Of a stretch of DNA of 8,872 bases, positions 1-6,564 are shown piece after piece (position 1 is the first letter of the stretch; every line of letters starts with the position of its first letter). The position numbers were made by a program, and so were the translations under genes. This DNA is from a bacterium. Its GTDB lineage: Bacteria > Patescibacteriota > Microgenomatia > UBA8517. The DNA lies in contig JAKAKU010000017.1 in assembly GCA_021824385.1 (NCBI GenBank), positions 1 through 8,872 on the forward strand, given 5' to 3'. A model generated the notes under the pieces. That model did not search any database. It saw only the letters and a list, made by a program, of their open reading frames with translations, and was not told where the DNA came from.

Positions 1-126
1 AGAACAAACGATGATGACGACAAACTAGTTGTTGTTCCAGAGGGTAAAGAATATTTAGATGAACAGATAAGAGCTTTAACTGAATTTCAGGAGAGATTTT
101 TTGATAGTGAGATAATTAGAAATTAG
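1..126 (+). CDS. C-terminal end of an unidentified protein (5' truncated)
   Basis: Frame 1 is open from the first base to a TAG at 124-126 and encodes 41 residues, so only the C-terminal tail of a gene that begins left of the window is visible. The tail is acidic near its start (a D-D-D-D-K run), then reads VVVPEGKEYLDEQIRALTEF and ends FFDSEIIRN, which looks like an amphipathic helix. No family can be assigned. The next gene starts 8 bases after the stop on the same strand, so the two may be co-transcribed. Reading frame and spacing support it being real; function is unknown. Confidence 0.55.
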   Translation, partial: RTNDDDDKLVVVPEGKEYLDEQIRALTEFQERFFDSEIIRN

Positions 127-134
127 CTTTCATT

Positions 135-599
135 ATGTTAGGGAAAAAAGCCTTAGTTGTACCGTTTGACCCGCTTGCCAAAAATGCAGGCATTTCTATA
201 ATTAGGGATATAAAGCACCACTTCCCGAGAATAGAGGTATTATTTATGGGTTCAGCCTCTCTTGAAATAGCAGGACAAAACGACATAGATATATATGCGT
301 TATCAAAGCCAAAAGACTTTGAAAAATATTTGCCAACTTTCAAAAAACTATTCGGAGTACCCAAACGCATTCGTAAAACCTTTATTGAATGGAACTTTGA
401 TAAAAATGGCTATTCGGTCGAGTTGTTTTTGACAGTACCCCCCAGAAAACAAATTAAAATTTTTCAGATACTCAAATCAAATGAGGGGTTGAGAAAAGAA
501 TATGAAAAACTAAAGATTGAATATAACGGCAAAGATTTGGGTTCGTACACAAAGGCAAAGCACAATTTTCAACTAAAAATTCTATTGGACCGGAACTGA
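135..599 (+). CDS. GrpB-type (UPF0157) nucleotidyltransferase-like protein
   Basis: The 154-residue protein has the Pol-beta nucleotidyltransferase signature: G39-S40, then D50-x-D52 in the segment GSASLEIAGQNDIDIY, with a likely third carboxylate at E96 (VELFL). The C-terminal part (about 117-150) has the GrpB pattern of L-R-x-E-Y-x-x-L-K followed by Y-T-x-A-K-x-x-F near the end. GrpB proteins are predicted nucleotidyl transferases of unknown substrate; one member is fused to dephospho-CoA kinase in some bacteria. The length is close to that of stand-alone members. ATG at 135 is the only good start, because an in-frame TAG lies at 117-119; no Shine-Dalgarno is visible. It ends with TGA one base from the stop of the convergent decarboxylase gene. 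The family call is firm, the substrate unknown. Confidence 0.8.
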   Translation: MLGKKALVVPFDPLAKNAGISIIRDIKHHFPRIEVLFMGSASLEIAGQNDIDIYALSKPKDFEKYLPTFKKLFGVPKRIRKTFIEWNFDKNGYSVELFLTVPPRKQIKIFQILKSNEGLRKEYEKLKIEYNGKDLGSYTKAKHNFQLKILLDRN

Positions 600-600
600 G

Positions 601-2256
601 CTAATTTCGTGTGTCGAACTCTTTTTTTGCATCTATTAGATAATTGATAATGTACTTAACGGTTTCTTCAGTGTTGTTTGCACTTAATAAATAAAACCTC
701 AGAGCAACAACAGGTGTGCCGTTGTGGTTATAAAATGATGCGGAGGACTTGCTAAAAGCAACTTTTGGATTTTCACTCTCATGGATCTTTGTGAACCACT
801 CAAAGAAGTCGCTTGTGTATTTAGTGTTTTTTGCTAACAAATTATCGTCAGACAACTCTTTGTTATGTTCTGCTATAACGTCTTGTCCCGTTTTTATGCA
901 TCTAATGAAAACGTCAATCGCAGGTAGATCAATATTTTCAATAACCATACCTGCGGCATTTAGTTTATCGTGTGCTTTCACAAATACTTCGCGCATCTTT
1001 AGCGCATGCCCCAGTAAAACACGATACCCATCTTTTCCAAAAACATTTAAGGTTACCCATGTAGCCAGTATGTTTGCGCAAGACCTTGAAGTTTCAAGTG
1101 TGTAGATCCCAGGATTATATTCCTTTTCATCATGGAACAGCGGGGTCATCATATCTTTTTGCCTCTTTAATAGATTAAAGTCATTTCTGTTCTTTAAGAT
1201 AACCATACTTGAGTTGTACGGCGTGTACCCTGTTTTGTGGAAGTCAACCCCGAATGAGTCAGCAAGGTGGAGTTTTGAAATTTTCTCATAATTCTTACGA
1301 GCGTTGGCCAATGTTTTCTTGTCAAAGTCCAATGGGTTTTTATTAAAATCATAACCTGCGAAGTTGAGCCAGATCCAACCGAGTACACTGTCAACATGGA
1401 GGTGTGGAATATAATCAAGCTTGAACTCTTTGACGAGTTTGCGTCTGATTAAGTCAATTTCCACGATATCATCTATAGCCATATTTGAAGTCGTACCACC
1501 TACTGCCTCAATACAGGCTATTTTTTTACCTTTGCTTATCATTTCTCTACATTTATCTTCTAAGTCTTGCAGATTTGTGGTTTGATCTGTTTTTGTTTTC
1601 ACCTGTACATAATTAAGTTGCCCTAAACCTAGCCAATTCGCAGCTGTTTGTTGGCTGTAGTGTGATGCTTTATTCCCGACGACAACGGCATCATTTGTAG
1701 CAATACCTTTAAGTAAGTGCTCTGGAGAAACTTTAGCTAATCCTATTTTTATTCCATAAAAATTAGTCCCTGTTCCCCCAAAAGTAAATACCCCTGAAGA
1801 TTTTTTGCTATCCATCCCTGCCATTTTTGAAATTGCTGAAGCGCAAGACAATTCGGCCTTCAATGCTTCACCTGAATCTTCACCAGTCACAGCATTACCC
1901 ATATATAGTGATGAGGCCATATAAGCAGCCAAATATATAAAACTCGGCTGAGGGATAATGTTTTTGACCATGTAAGGACTGTTTGCTTTCACAGACCGCT
2001 GCATCAACTCATTTAGTTTGTTAATTTCGGAATTATGATCAAAATTATAATTCTCAGGCATTGCAGAATCTGCTACAACCCCAGATATTGCTTTGGTTTT
2101 AAAAACAGGAAAAACAGGACCGTCCCCTTGATGGTCAACAAGATTAGTGACGGCTTTCTTTGTTAATTCGAGGAGAACATCAATATTGTCTCCATTGTCA
2201 GAAAGAAAGATATTCTTTCGAAGATCGTTAAGGATTCGTTGATATTTATTCTCCAT
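601..2256 (-). CDS. Group II pyridoxal-phosphate-dependent amino-acid decarboxylase
   Basis: The 551-residue protein has the fold-type I group II decarboxylase landmarks in order. These are a phosphate-binding segment FTFGGTGTNFYG (157-168), a PLP-stacking His199 in ASHYSQQ, EAVGGTTSNMAIDDI (250-264), the Asp that contacts the pyridine nitrogen (D289 in HLHVDSVLGW), and the Schiff-base Lys341 in DFHKTGYTPY, followed by YTLETSRS (385-392). The family covers glutamate, aromatic amino acid, histidine and tyrosine decarboxylases, which release CO2 to give an amine in the cytosol. The usual D-A-A triplet is D-S-V here, with Val291 where Ala normally packs against the cofactor. It is somewhat longer than typical aromatic decarboxylases. 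The substrate cannot be read from sequence. It is monocistronic, with its own promoter at 2277-2304 and an A-rich leader instead of a ribosome binding site. Confidence 0.88.
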   Translation of the reverse strand: MENKYQRILNDLRKNIFLSDNGDNIDVLLELTKKAVTNLVDHQGDGPVFPVFKTKAISGVVADSAMPENYNFDHNSEINKLNELMQRSVKANSPYMVKNIIPQPSFIYLAAYMASSLYMGNAVTGEDSGEALKAELSCASAISKMAGMDSKKSSGVFTFGGTGTNFYGIKIGLAKVSPEHLLKGIATNDAVVVGNKASHYSQQTAANWLGLGQLNYVQVKTKTDQTTNLQDLEDKCREMISKGKKIACIEAVGGTTSNMAIDDIVEIDLIRRKLVKEFKLDYIPHLHVDSVLGWIWLNFAGYDFNKNPLDFDKKTLANARKNYEKISKLHLADSFGVDFHKTGYTPYNSSMVILKNRNDFNLLKRQKDMMTPLFHDEKEYNPGIYTLETSRSCANILATWVTLNVFGKDGYRVLLGHALKMREVFVKAHDKLNAAGMVIENIDLPAIDVFIRCIKTGQDVIAEHNKELSDDNLLAKNTKYTSDFFEWFTKIHESENPKVAFSKSSASFYNHNGTPVVALRFYLLSANNTEETVKYIINYLIDAKKEFDTRN

Positions 2257-2272
2257 ATTTTTGTTTGAATTT
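2257..2272 (-). promoter_or_regulatory. A-rich translation-leader element before the decarboxylase ATG
   Basis: On the minus strand the 16 bases before the decarboxylase ATG read AAATTCAAACAAAAAT. The same element, at the same distance from an ATG and with one difference (T to A at the last position), precedes tyrS at 7813-7828. There is no Shine-Dalgarno in either, so an unstructured A-rich leader may drive initiation. That two unrelated genes share it is seen directly; its role is inferred. Confidence 0.5.
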
Positions 2273-2276
2273 ATCG

Positions 2277-2304
2277 ATTATACCGCACTATTTATCACAA
2301 ACAA
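2277..2304 (-). promoter_or_regulatory. Promoter for the decarboxylase gene
   Basis: The minus strand carries a perfect TATAAT at 2282-2277, preceded after 16 bases by TTGTTT at 2304-2299. Transcription would start near 2270, giving a leader of about 14 bases made almost entirely of the A-rich element before ATG. It lies back to back with the plus-strand TATAAT at 2329-2334. Confidence 0.5.
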
Positions 2305-2312
2305 AATAACTA

Positions 2313-2334
2313 TAGAGTGTTTAGAGTGTATAAT
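2313..2334 (+). promoter_or_regulatory. Promoter box with tandem TAGAGTGT repeat upstream of the EEP gene
   Basis: A perfect TATAAT lies at 2329-2334. Immediately upstream, the octamer TAGAGTGT occurs twice, at 2313-2320 and 2322-2329, a 9-base period that could be a pair of regulator half-sites in the spacer. No good -35 box is visible, which would fit an activated promoter. A start near 2341 would put the first base only a few nucleotides before ATG 2345. The position is convincing, the regulation is inference. Confidence 0.4.
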
Positions 2335-2344
2335 GAGCATCAAT

Positions 2345-3082
2345 ATGTTAAATTTAATGACTTACAACATAGGAGGGAACAAAGAACACCTTTCTTTAAT
2401 CGAGGAAATAGTTAAGGCAGAGAAGCCAGATGTATTGGTACTAAATGAGATAAGTTGGATAGATGATAAAAGCGCAGTTGAGATGTCGTCCAGAATCGGG
2501 TTACCTTATTTTTGCTTTTCAAAATCTACAAAGTCGATAAATCACACAGCTATTTTTTCCACTTTCAGCTTAGATAATCGTAGACACATTACCGGATTGC
2601 AGAATTCGGGGATTATTGTTATGGCAAAAACAAAGTACGGACAGATTTCTATTGCAGGTATACATTTGGCTCCAAACACTGAAGATACCCGATTATCAGA
2701 GATAAAAAATGTGTGTTCTGCACAATATAATTGTGAATATAAGATAATTATGGGCGATTTAAACTCAATTTCCCCCGAAAACCAAGTGAAGAGCAACCAC
2801 CTTTCAGGCACCTCTGAATTTGAGGAACCAGTTCGATACGACGTTATCGGATTTATTAAAAACTTAGGTTACAGAGATGCAGCAGTAATCGCCTGCAAAG
2901 GGCATGTCGCAACTGTTCCATATACCGTGGACGGAAATGTAGAATATTACGACCTGAGGTTAGATTATGTTTTTCTTTCTGGTCAACTTGTTGATTCTAG
3001 AAGAGTTAACTACAGTGTGATAGCTAGTAAAAAAACCAATAGATTGTCTGATCATTACCCAATTGTGGTACGTATTAATTGA
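2345..3082 (+). CDS. Endonuclease/exonuclease/phosphatase (EEP) family hydrolase
   Basis: With ATG 2345 the protein has 245 residues and the full EEP active-site set: N8 in TYNIGG, E35 in LVLNE, H107 in IAGIHLAP, D138 and N140 in IMGDLNS, D207 in LRLDYVF, and D236-H237 in LSDHYP. The family uses divalent metal to cleave phosphodiester or phosphomonoester bonds; members include AP endonucleases, DNase I-like nucleases and lipid or nucleotide phosphatases, so the substrate stays open. The frame is open back to ATG 2261, but residues encoded before 2345 resemble no EEP N-terminus, the family usually starts right at the first strand (L-x-x-M-T-Y-N), and a TATAAT box at 2329-2334 would cut off the longer version. 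ATG 2333 is a second choice. No signal peptide is seen. It is co-directional with the radical SAM gene 67 bases downstream. Confidence 0.8.
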   Translation: MLNLMTYNIGGNKEHLSLIEEIVKAEKPDVLVLNEISWIDDKSAVEMSSRIGLPYFCFSKSTKSINHTAIFSTFSLDNRRHITGLQNSGIIVMAKTKYGQISIAGIHLAPNTEDTRLSEIKNVCSAQYNCEYKIIMGDLNSISPENQVKSNHLSGTSEFEEPVRYDVIGFIKNLGYRDAAVIACKGHVATVPYTVDGNVEYYDLRLDYVFLSGQLVDSRRVNYSVIASKKTNRLSDHYPIVVRIN

Positions 3083-3102
3083 CCCCATTTTGAGATTAGA
3101 AC

Positions 3103-3131
3103 ATGAAATTTAGCCTATATTGTGGTAAAAT
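3103..3131 (+). promoter_or_regulatory. Extended -10 promoter for the radical SAM gene
   Basis: ATGAAA at 3103-3108, a 17-base spacer, then TAAAAT at 3126-3131 preceded by TGG (an extended -10). The same arrangement, with the 10-mer GTGGTAAAAT, lies upstream of tyrS. The expected start is near 3138, about 12 bases before the ATG. GTGG at 3122-3125 and CCAC at 3133-3136 form a small inverted repeat around the -10, which could be an operator. The radical SAM gene could also be read through from the EEP gene. Confidence 0.5.
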
Positions 3132-3149
3132 TCCACCTCAAGTTTAGCT

Positions 3150-4028
3150 ATGGAGAGAAATTCCGAGATACTAAAACAATTTTACCCGAAAACAGTCGAT
3201 ATTAGCCTTACCGGAAAGTGCCAATTAGGCTGTCCGTTTTGCTGGGGTGAAGATCATACTGTCGGCACCATTCACGATGCTCAAAAGTGGAAAGAGTTAT
3301 TGGGAAACTTCAGAGGGCTGGGAACATCCGGAGTGGTGTTTACTGGCGGCGAACCGCTTATGTCCCCTGAATTGATTGATGTCCTTAAGTACGCTAAAGA
3401 AGACTTGGGGCTGAGAACGACGCTTTCTACAAATGCAATATTACTGAAAGGGAAACATCAGTTAGTGTTGCCTTGGGTGGATGACCTTGGGCTTCCTTTG
3501 GACGGATCCACACCAGAAATCAACGGAGTTATGCGACCCGGTAAGATAAACAACTTTAAAAGAGTTATAGAGGGAATTAAGCTAGTCCAGAGTCAGTACC
3601 CAAATATTGACCTTACTGTGCGTACTGTTATAGCCAGACCAAATGTAAACGATGTAGCAAATATACCTCAAGTGCTTATAAACAATGGGGTTGACTTAAC
3701 CCGTATACGCTACAAACTATATCAAGTCGAACCAATCGGCCCTAGAGCAGATATTGTAAATACTGACGCCTGGAAAGTAAGTGAGGGAGAGTGCAGGGAG
3801 GTTGAAAAAACCATAAGGCAATCTCATCCTGACGTATCGCTAACCATGCAGGTTTATAAGGAAACATCGGGAAGGTATTATCAGATAGGGCCACACGGTA
3901 ACGCGTATGGAACTATTATTGACCACGATGGTACACCACAAATGGTAGATTTGGGCAACCCGATCGATAATTTTAAAGAAGCGGTTGATATGATTGCCAG
4001 TAGATATTCGCTACAAACAACACACTAA
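3150..4028 (+). CDS. Radical SAM enzyme without auxiliary-cluster cysteines
   Basis: The 292-residue protein starts with a radical SAM core: C24-x3-C28-x2-C31 (CQLGCPFCWG) to hold the [4Fe-4S] cluster, GGEP at 66-69 for the methionine amino group of SAM, STNA at 93-96 and the strand LPLDGS at 115-120. Such enzymes cleave SAM to a 5'-deoxyadenosyl radical. The C-terminus (about 248-271) reads like the start of a SPASM domain (G-N-A-Y-G ... V-D-L-G-N-P), but Gly254 sits where the cluster-binding Cys is expected and no cysteine cluster follows; the only other Cys is C215. The protein thus appears to be a single-cluster enzyme with a degenerate SPASM-like tail. No precursor peptide gene is visible nearby. 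ATG 3150 lacks a Shine-Dalgarno, and the gene has its own promoter and a terminator at 4027-4058. Substrate unknown. Confidence 0.85.
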   Translation: MERNSEILKQFYPKTVDISLTGKCQLGCPFCWGEDHTVGTIHDAQKWKELLGNFRGLGTSGVVFTGGEPLMSPELIDVLKYAKEDLGLRTTLSTNAILLKGKHQLVLPWVDDLGLPLDGSTPEINGVMRPGKINNFKRVIEGIKLVQSQYPNIDLTVRTVIARPNVNDVANIPQVLINNGVDLTRIRYKLYQVEPIGPRADIVNTDAWKVSEGECREVEKTIRQSHPDVSLTMQVYKETSGRYYQIGPHGNAYGTIIDHDGTPQMVDLGNPIDNFKEAVDMIASRYSLQTTH

Positions 4029-5170
4029 ACACCGGTTTCGTCAGACCCCGGTGTTTTTGAGTTAAGATAGGACCTCATCTTGTTGTTAAAGTCCATAATC
4101 TGCGGTTTATTCGAGCTGAATTTTGGAAAACTTTCCAGATATCTCCAAATATCTTTTGAGAAAATTGTCGGGTTGATTCCATTTCTCTCGACAAACTCTT
4201 CATATATCGGAAGTATCCAAAAATGCACACTGGCAGGATTTTTGTATTTTTCGTCGTGGTATATATGTGCTTGTTCTATTCCCAGATTTAGCAAGCCTTG
4301 TCTTACCTCTCTAACCATAAACATACATTTTTCAAAAACATCTCGAGGTGTTTCGTCAATTCTACGAAAATGATCTCTCGGGCTAACAATGTAAAACCCA
4401 GGGATTGCGTATTTTGCATCTTGCCTGACAACGACATTGTCATCTGCGTAAACAGGTTTTAAGCAATCATCAATTTCATTTTCGTGGGCAAAAATGAATT
4501 CACCTTTTGACATACTATTATCACTAAGGAAGCATTGGAAATTTTTACTCCCACCTATACAAACATAATATTTTTTACCTGATGGCGCTACCGGAAGCTC
4601 GTTTTCTTCGAAGACTTCCAGAACTTGTTCTATCTTTTGTTCTTTTATTTCTTCTGTGGTTAGACTTTTTCCGGAGACGGGATGGGCATTAGTATCGGAG
4701 CTGCCGACTAAATCGGTGTCTCTATCTTGAAGCTCGCTTTCAAGTACACCACTAATTCCCGAGTTAAAATCTTTTATGGTTTCGCCGGTTACCGAATATG
4801 TATAACTTTTTATGTATTCTTCTATGTACGGTTGGTATACATCAACCGAAAAGCGTTCTGACAATCTATCGATGTGGAAAGGTATAGTGTAGCTGATTAA
4901 TCTTTTTCCCGGATGCTCCTCGACATACAAACCACAAACTGCAACATCGAATTTGGTCTTTAACACCATTCGCAGTTGTCTTTGTATATTCGTAAGCCGC
5001 TCCAGACTTTTGTCGTCGAGATTTGCGATCGTCTCCGTGTATTCTGATGGCTCAACAGAATACATACCAGGAACGCTGCTATTTAATGCTTGTCTGACAA
5101 TAAAGAAACCGTCGTCATGAACAGGTGTTATCCCTCTGCTGTCAATTTCCAGTTGTTCTCTTTCTGTCAT
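4025..5170 (-). CDS. Tandem HIT-like domain protein, second copy with a candidate catalytic His
   Basis: The 381-residue protein contains two copies of a HIT-like domain. Residues 25-98 and 248-321 align without gaps at a constant offset of 223 (V-R-Q-x6-P-G-[MF]-Y-x-V-x-P in both, then R64/R287, R67/R290, L70/L293). The second copy ends in VHFWILP (315-321), matching the HIT strand HxHxH: the middle, nucleophilic His is kept as H316 while the flanking His positions are Ser314 and Trp318. In the first copy H316 corresponds to Ser93, so that copy looks inactive. A linker (about 126-240) holds an acidic region and a small strand-rich piece (KKYYVCIGGSKNFQCF). HIT proteins hydrolyse or transfer nucleotidyl groups. 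It is the second gene of an operon, 2 bases after the kinase-like gene's stop. The fold call comes from motif reading only and needs a profile search. Confidence 0.6.
   Translation of the reverse strand: MTEREQLEIDSRGITPVHDDGFFIVRQALNSSVPGMYSVEPSEYTETIANLDDKSLERLTNIQRQLRMVLKTKFDVAVCGLYVEEHPGKRLISYTIPFHIDRLSERFSVDVYQPYIEEYIKSYTYSVTGETIKDFNSGISGVLESELQDRDTDLVGSSDTNAHPVSGKSLTTEEIKEQKIEQVLEVFEENELPVAPSGKKYYVCIGGSKNFQCFLSDNSMSKGEFIFAHENEIDDCLKPVYADDNVVVRQDAKYAIPGFYIVSPRDHFRRIDETPRDVFEKCMFMVREVRQGLLNLGIEQAHIYHDEKYKNPASVHFWILPIYEEFVERNGINPTIFSKDIWRYLESFPKFSSNKPQIMDFNNKMRSYLNSKTPGSDETGV
4027..4058 (+). terminator. Rho-independent terminator at the convergent gene junction
   Basis: AAACACCGG (4027-4035) pairs perfectly with CCGGTGTTT (4048-4056) across a 12-base loop, and T's run through 4058. 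It starts in the stop codon of the radical SAM gene and lies within the last codons of the opposing HIT-like gene. On the minus strand the stem is followed by only a short T stretch, so it may also terminate that operon weakly. Confidence 0.8.
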
Positions 5171-5172
5171 GG

Positions 5173-6486
5173 TTAATTTTCGCTTCGCCCTGATAATTGT
5201 GAGATATAAACAACAATATTGCTAATATCAATATTCTTTTCAAGTTTTATTTCCGAGCATGCTTTAGTAATTTCAGATTTAATTTTCAGAATGAGCGATT
5301 GTTCTAAGTTATCTTTTTTCCCATTGAGATAAAGATTGACTATTGACTCTTTTTCCGACAGCCTGGAAATTGTTTTTATAGATTCGCCGACTGTCTCTGC
5401 TTTAAGTACATTTTTGTAGAAATCCACTGTATGATAATCTTCAATCATTAAAAGTATCGGGATAATCGCATAATATTCAAGTGATTTCGCAGGGCTTTTC
5501 TTCTGTACGAGCGATTCTTTAAAATATTCTGCCAATAATTTAGTCATTAATTGCAGATTGTATGAATACTCAAGTTCGTTAAGCTTTCGAAACACAAAAG
5601 ACAAAATGTCATGCAAAACGTCGACCTCAGAAGGAAAAATGTCTGCGATTACATGACCCGTGTCATTTGGGCGAATATAAAAGGCATTATATTCTCTGGA
5701 CAGCGGCAGCTCAGAACCAAATACAACTTTGTCTATGATTCTACGTAGTTGGCCTTTCGGAAATTTCAAATTGGTAATGTTCTGAAAAACTGTTTCGTAT
5801 TTAACCAACTCAGGCTCAATCGAAATGCTTCCTTTCTCAACAATATCTTTCAAATCACGCTCTAAGTTCTCTCTATACAAATAGCTCCAGTTAAGTAGGA
5901 AATTTGTTCTCCATAAGTGGTCGAAGTATGCTACTTGCCCCGGTTTTGAAAACGAAGCGTCTTCCCAATCGAAAACATTTATGATGTTATCTTTTTCTAT
6001 TATATTTCTAGGCAAAAATCCTCTATAAGAAATTCCTTTTTCTAATAAAAGATTTACGAATGATAGACACTCCTCTTTAGATAAAACAGGGCTCGAGCCG
6101 GCATAAACCATTTCATTCATGTTGGGACCAAGATATTCTGAAAGCAGAAAAACCCGATCATCATTGGTTTGTAGGGTAATTTTTTTTGGTACTAAGATAT
6201 TAACTCTCTGCTTACCTATAAAAATTTCATTAAGCCTTTCTTTTGCCTGTTTAGAATTTGAGATTTCCACATCTGCTTTACTGCCGCTTGTTTCTTTCGA
6301 AATATAGGAAACTCCGTCAAATGTAAACACTCTGAACTTGTTTTTAATATCAATAAACCATCGACTACCGTAAAAACCATGTTCCTTGCTTGCATGGGCA
6401 ATTTGAATGGCGCTAGCTAAGTCTTTAGCCTTAACTGTCTTAATTTCCTGACTGATACCTACAAGTTCCCAAAAAGATTTTTTCAT
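5173..6486 (-). CDS. Protein kinase/APH-fold protein with the catalytic Asp missing
   Basis: In this 437-residue protein, the first ~210 residues resemble the kinase/aminoglycoside phosphotransferase fold. A strand YISKE may supply the ATP-binding Lys64, a hinge-like FLLSEYLG lies at 113-120, a catalytic-loop equivalent YRGFLPRN at 154-161, and a metal-binding VFDWEDA at 171-177. In APH enzymes the loop reads H-x-D-x4-N; here Asn161 is present but Gly156 replaces the catalytic Asp and Tyr154 the His. Asp173 is kept. The protein is therefore probably a pseudokinase or has changed chemistry. The C-terminal half (about 215-437) is largely helical and unrecognised. It is the first gene of a two-gene operon with the tandem HIT-like protein. 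ATG 6486 lies 6 bases after a TATAAT, implying a leaderless mRNA. The fold call is moderate; the residue loss is seen directly if the alignment is right. Confidence 0.6.
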   Translation of the reverse strand: MKKSFWELVGISQEIKTVKAKDLASAIQIAHASKEHGFYGSRWFIDIKNKFRVFTFDGVSYISKETSGSKADVEISNSKQAKERLNEIFIGKQRVNILVPKKITLQTNDDRVFLLSEYLGPNMNEMVYAGSSPVLSKEECLSFVNLLLEKGISYRGFLPRNIIEKDNIINVFDWEDASFSKPGQVAYFDHLWRTNFLLNWSYLYRENLERDLKDIVEKGSISIEPELVKYETVFQNITNLKFPKGQLRRIIDKVVFGSELPLSREYNAFYIRPNDTGHVIADIFPSEVDVLHDILSFVFRKLNELEYSYNLQLMTKLLAEYFKESLVQKKSPAKSLEYYAIIPILLMIEDYHTVDFYKNVLKAETVGESIKTISRLSEKESIVNLYLNGKKDNLEQSLILKIKSEITKACSEIKLEKNIDISNIVVYISQLSGRSEN

Positions 6487-6492
6487 GCACGA

Positions 6493-6523
6493 ATTATATA
6501 CAAAAACACCTTATATAATCCAA
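6493..6523 (-). promoter_or_regulatory. Promoter of the kinase-like/HIT-like operon, probably leaderless
   Basis: On the minus strand TATAAT occupies 6498-6493 and the ATG begins at 6486 after six bases (TCGTGC), so transcription should start at or next to the A of ATG. TTGGAT at 6523-6518 is a possible -35 but with a long 19-base spacer. Confidence 0.5.
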
Positions 6524-6564
6524 TTATTTGCTATAAAGGAGATACTCCAGAAGTGGGGAGATTG

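Noticed and set aside
749..1105. Plus-strand 118-codon frame and other frames opposite long genes
   Set aside because: They lie wholly inside well-supported genes on the other strand and show no domain or promoter of their own.
2261..2344. N-terminal extension of the EEP protein from ATG 2261
   Set aside because: It overlaps the decarboxylase promoter and leader, adds 28 residues not typical of the family, and the plus-strand TATAAT lies downstream of that ATG.
6538..6548. Small hairpin GGAG/CTCC as a tyrS terminator on the minus strand
   Set aside because: Only 4 bp with a 3-base loop and three T's after it; too weak to call.
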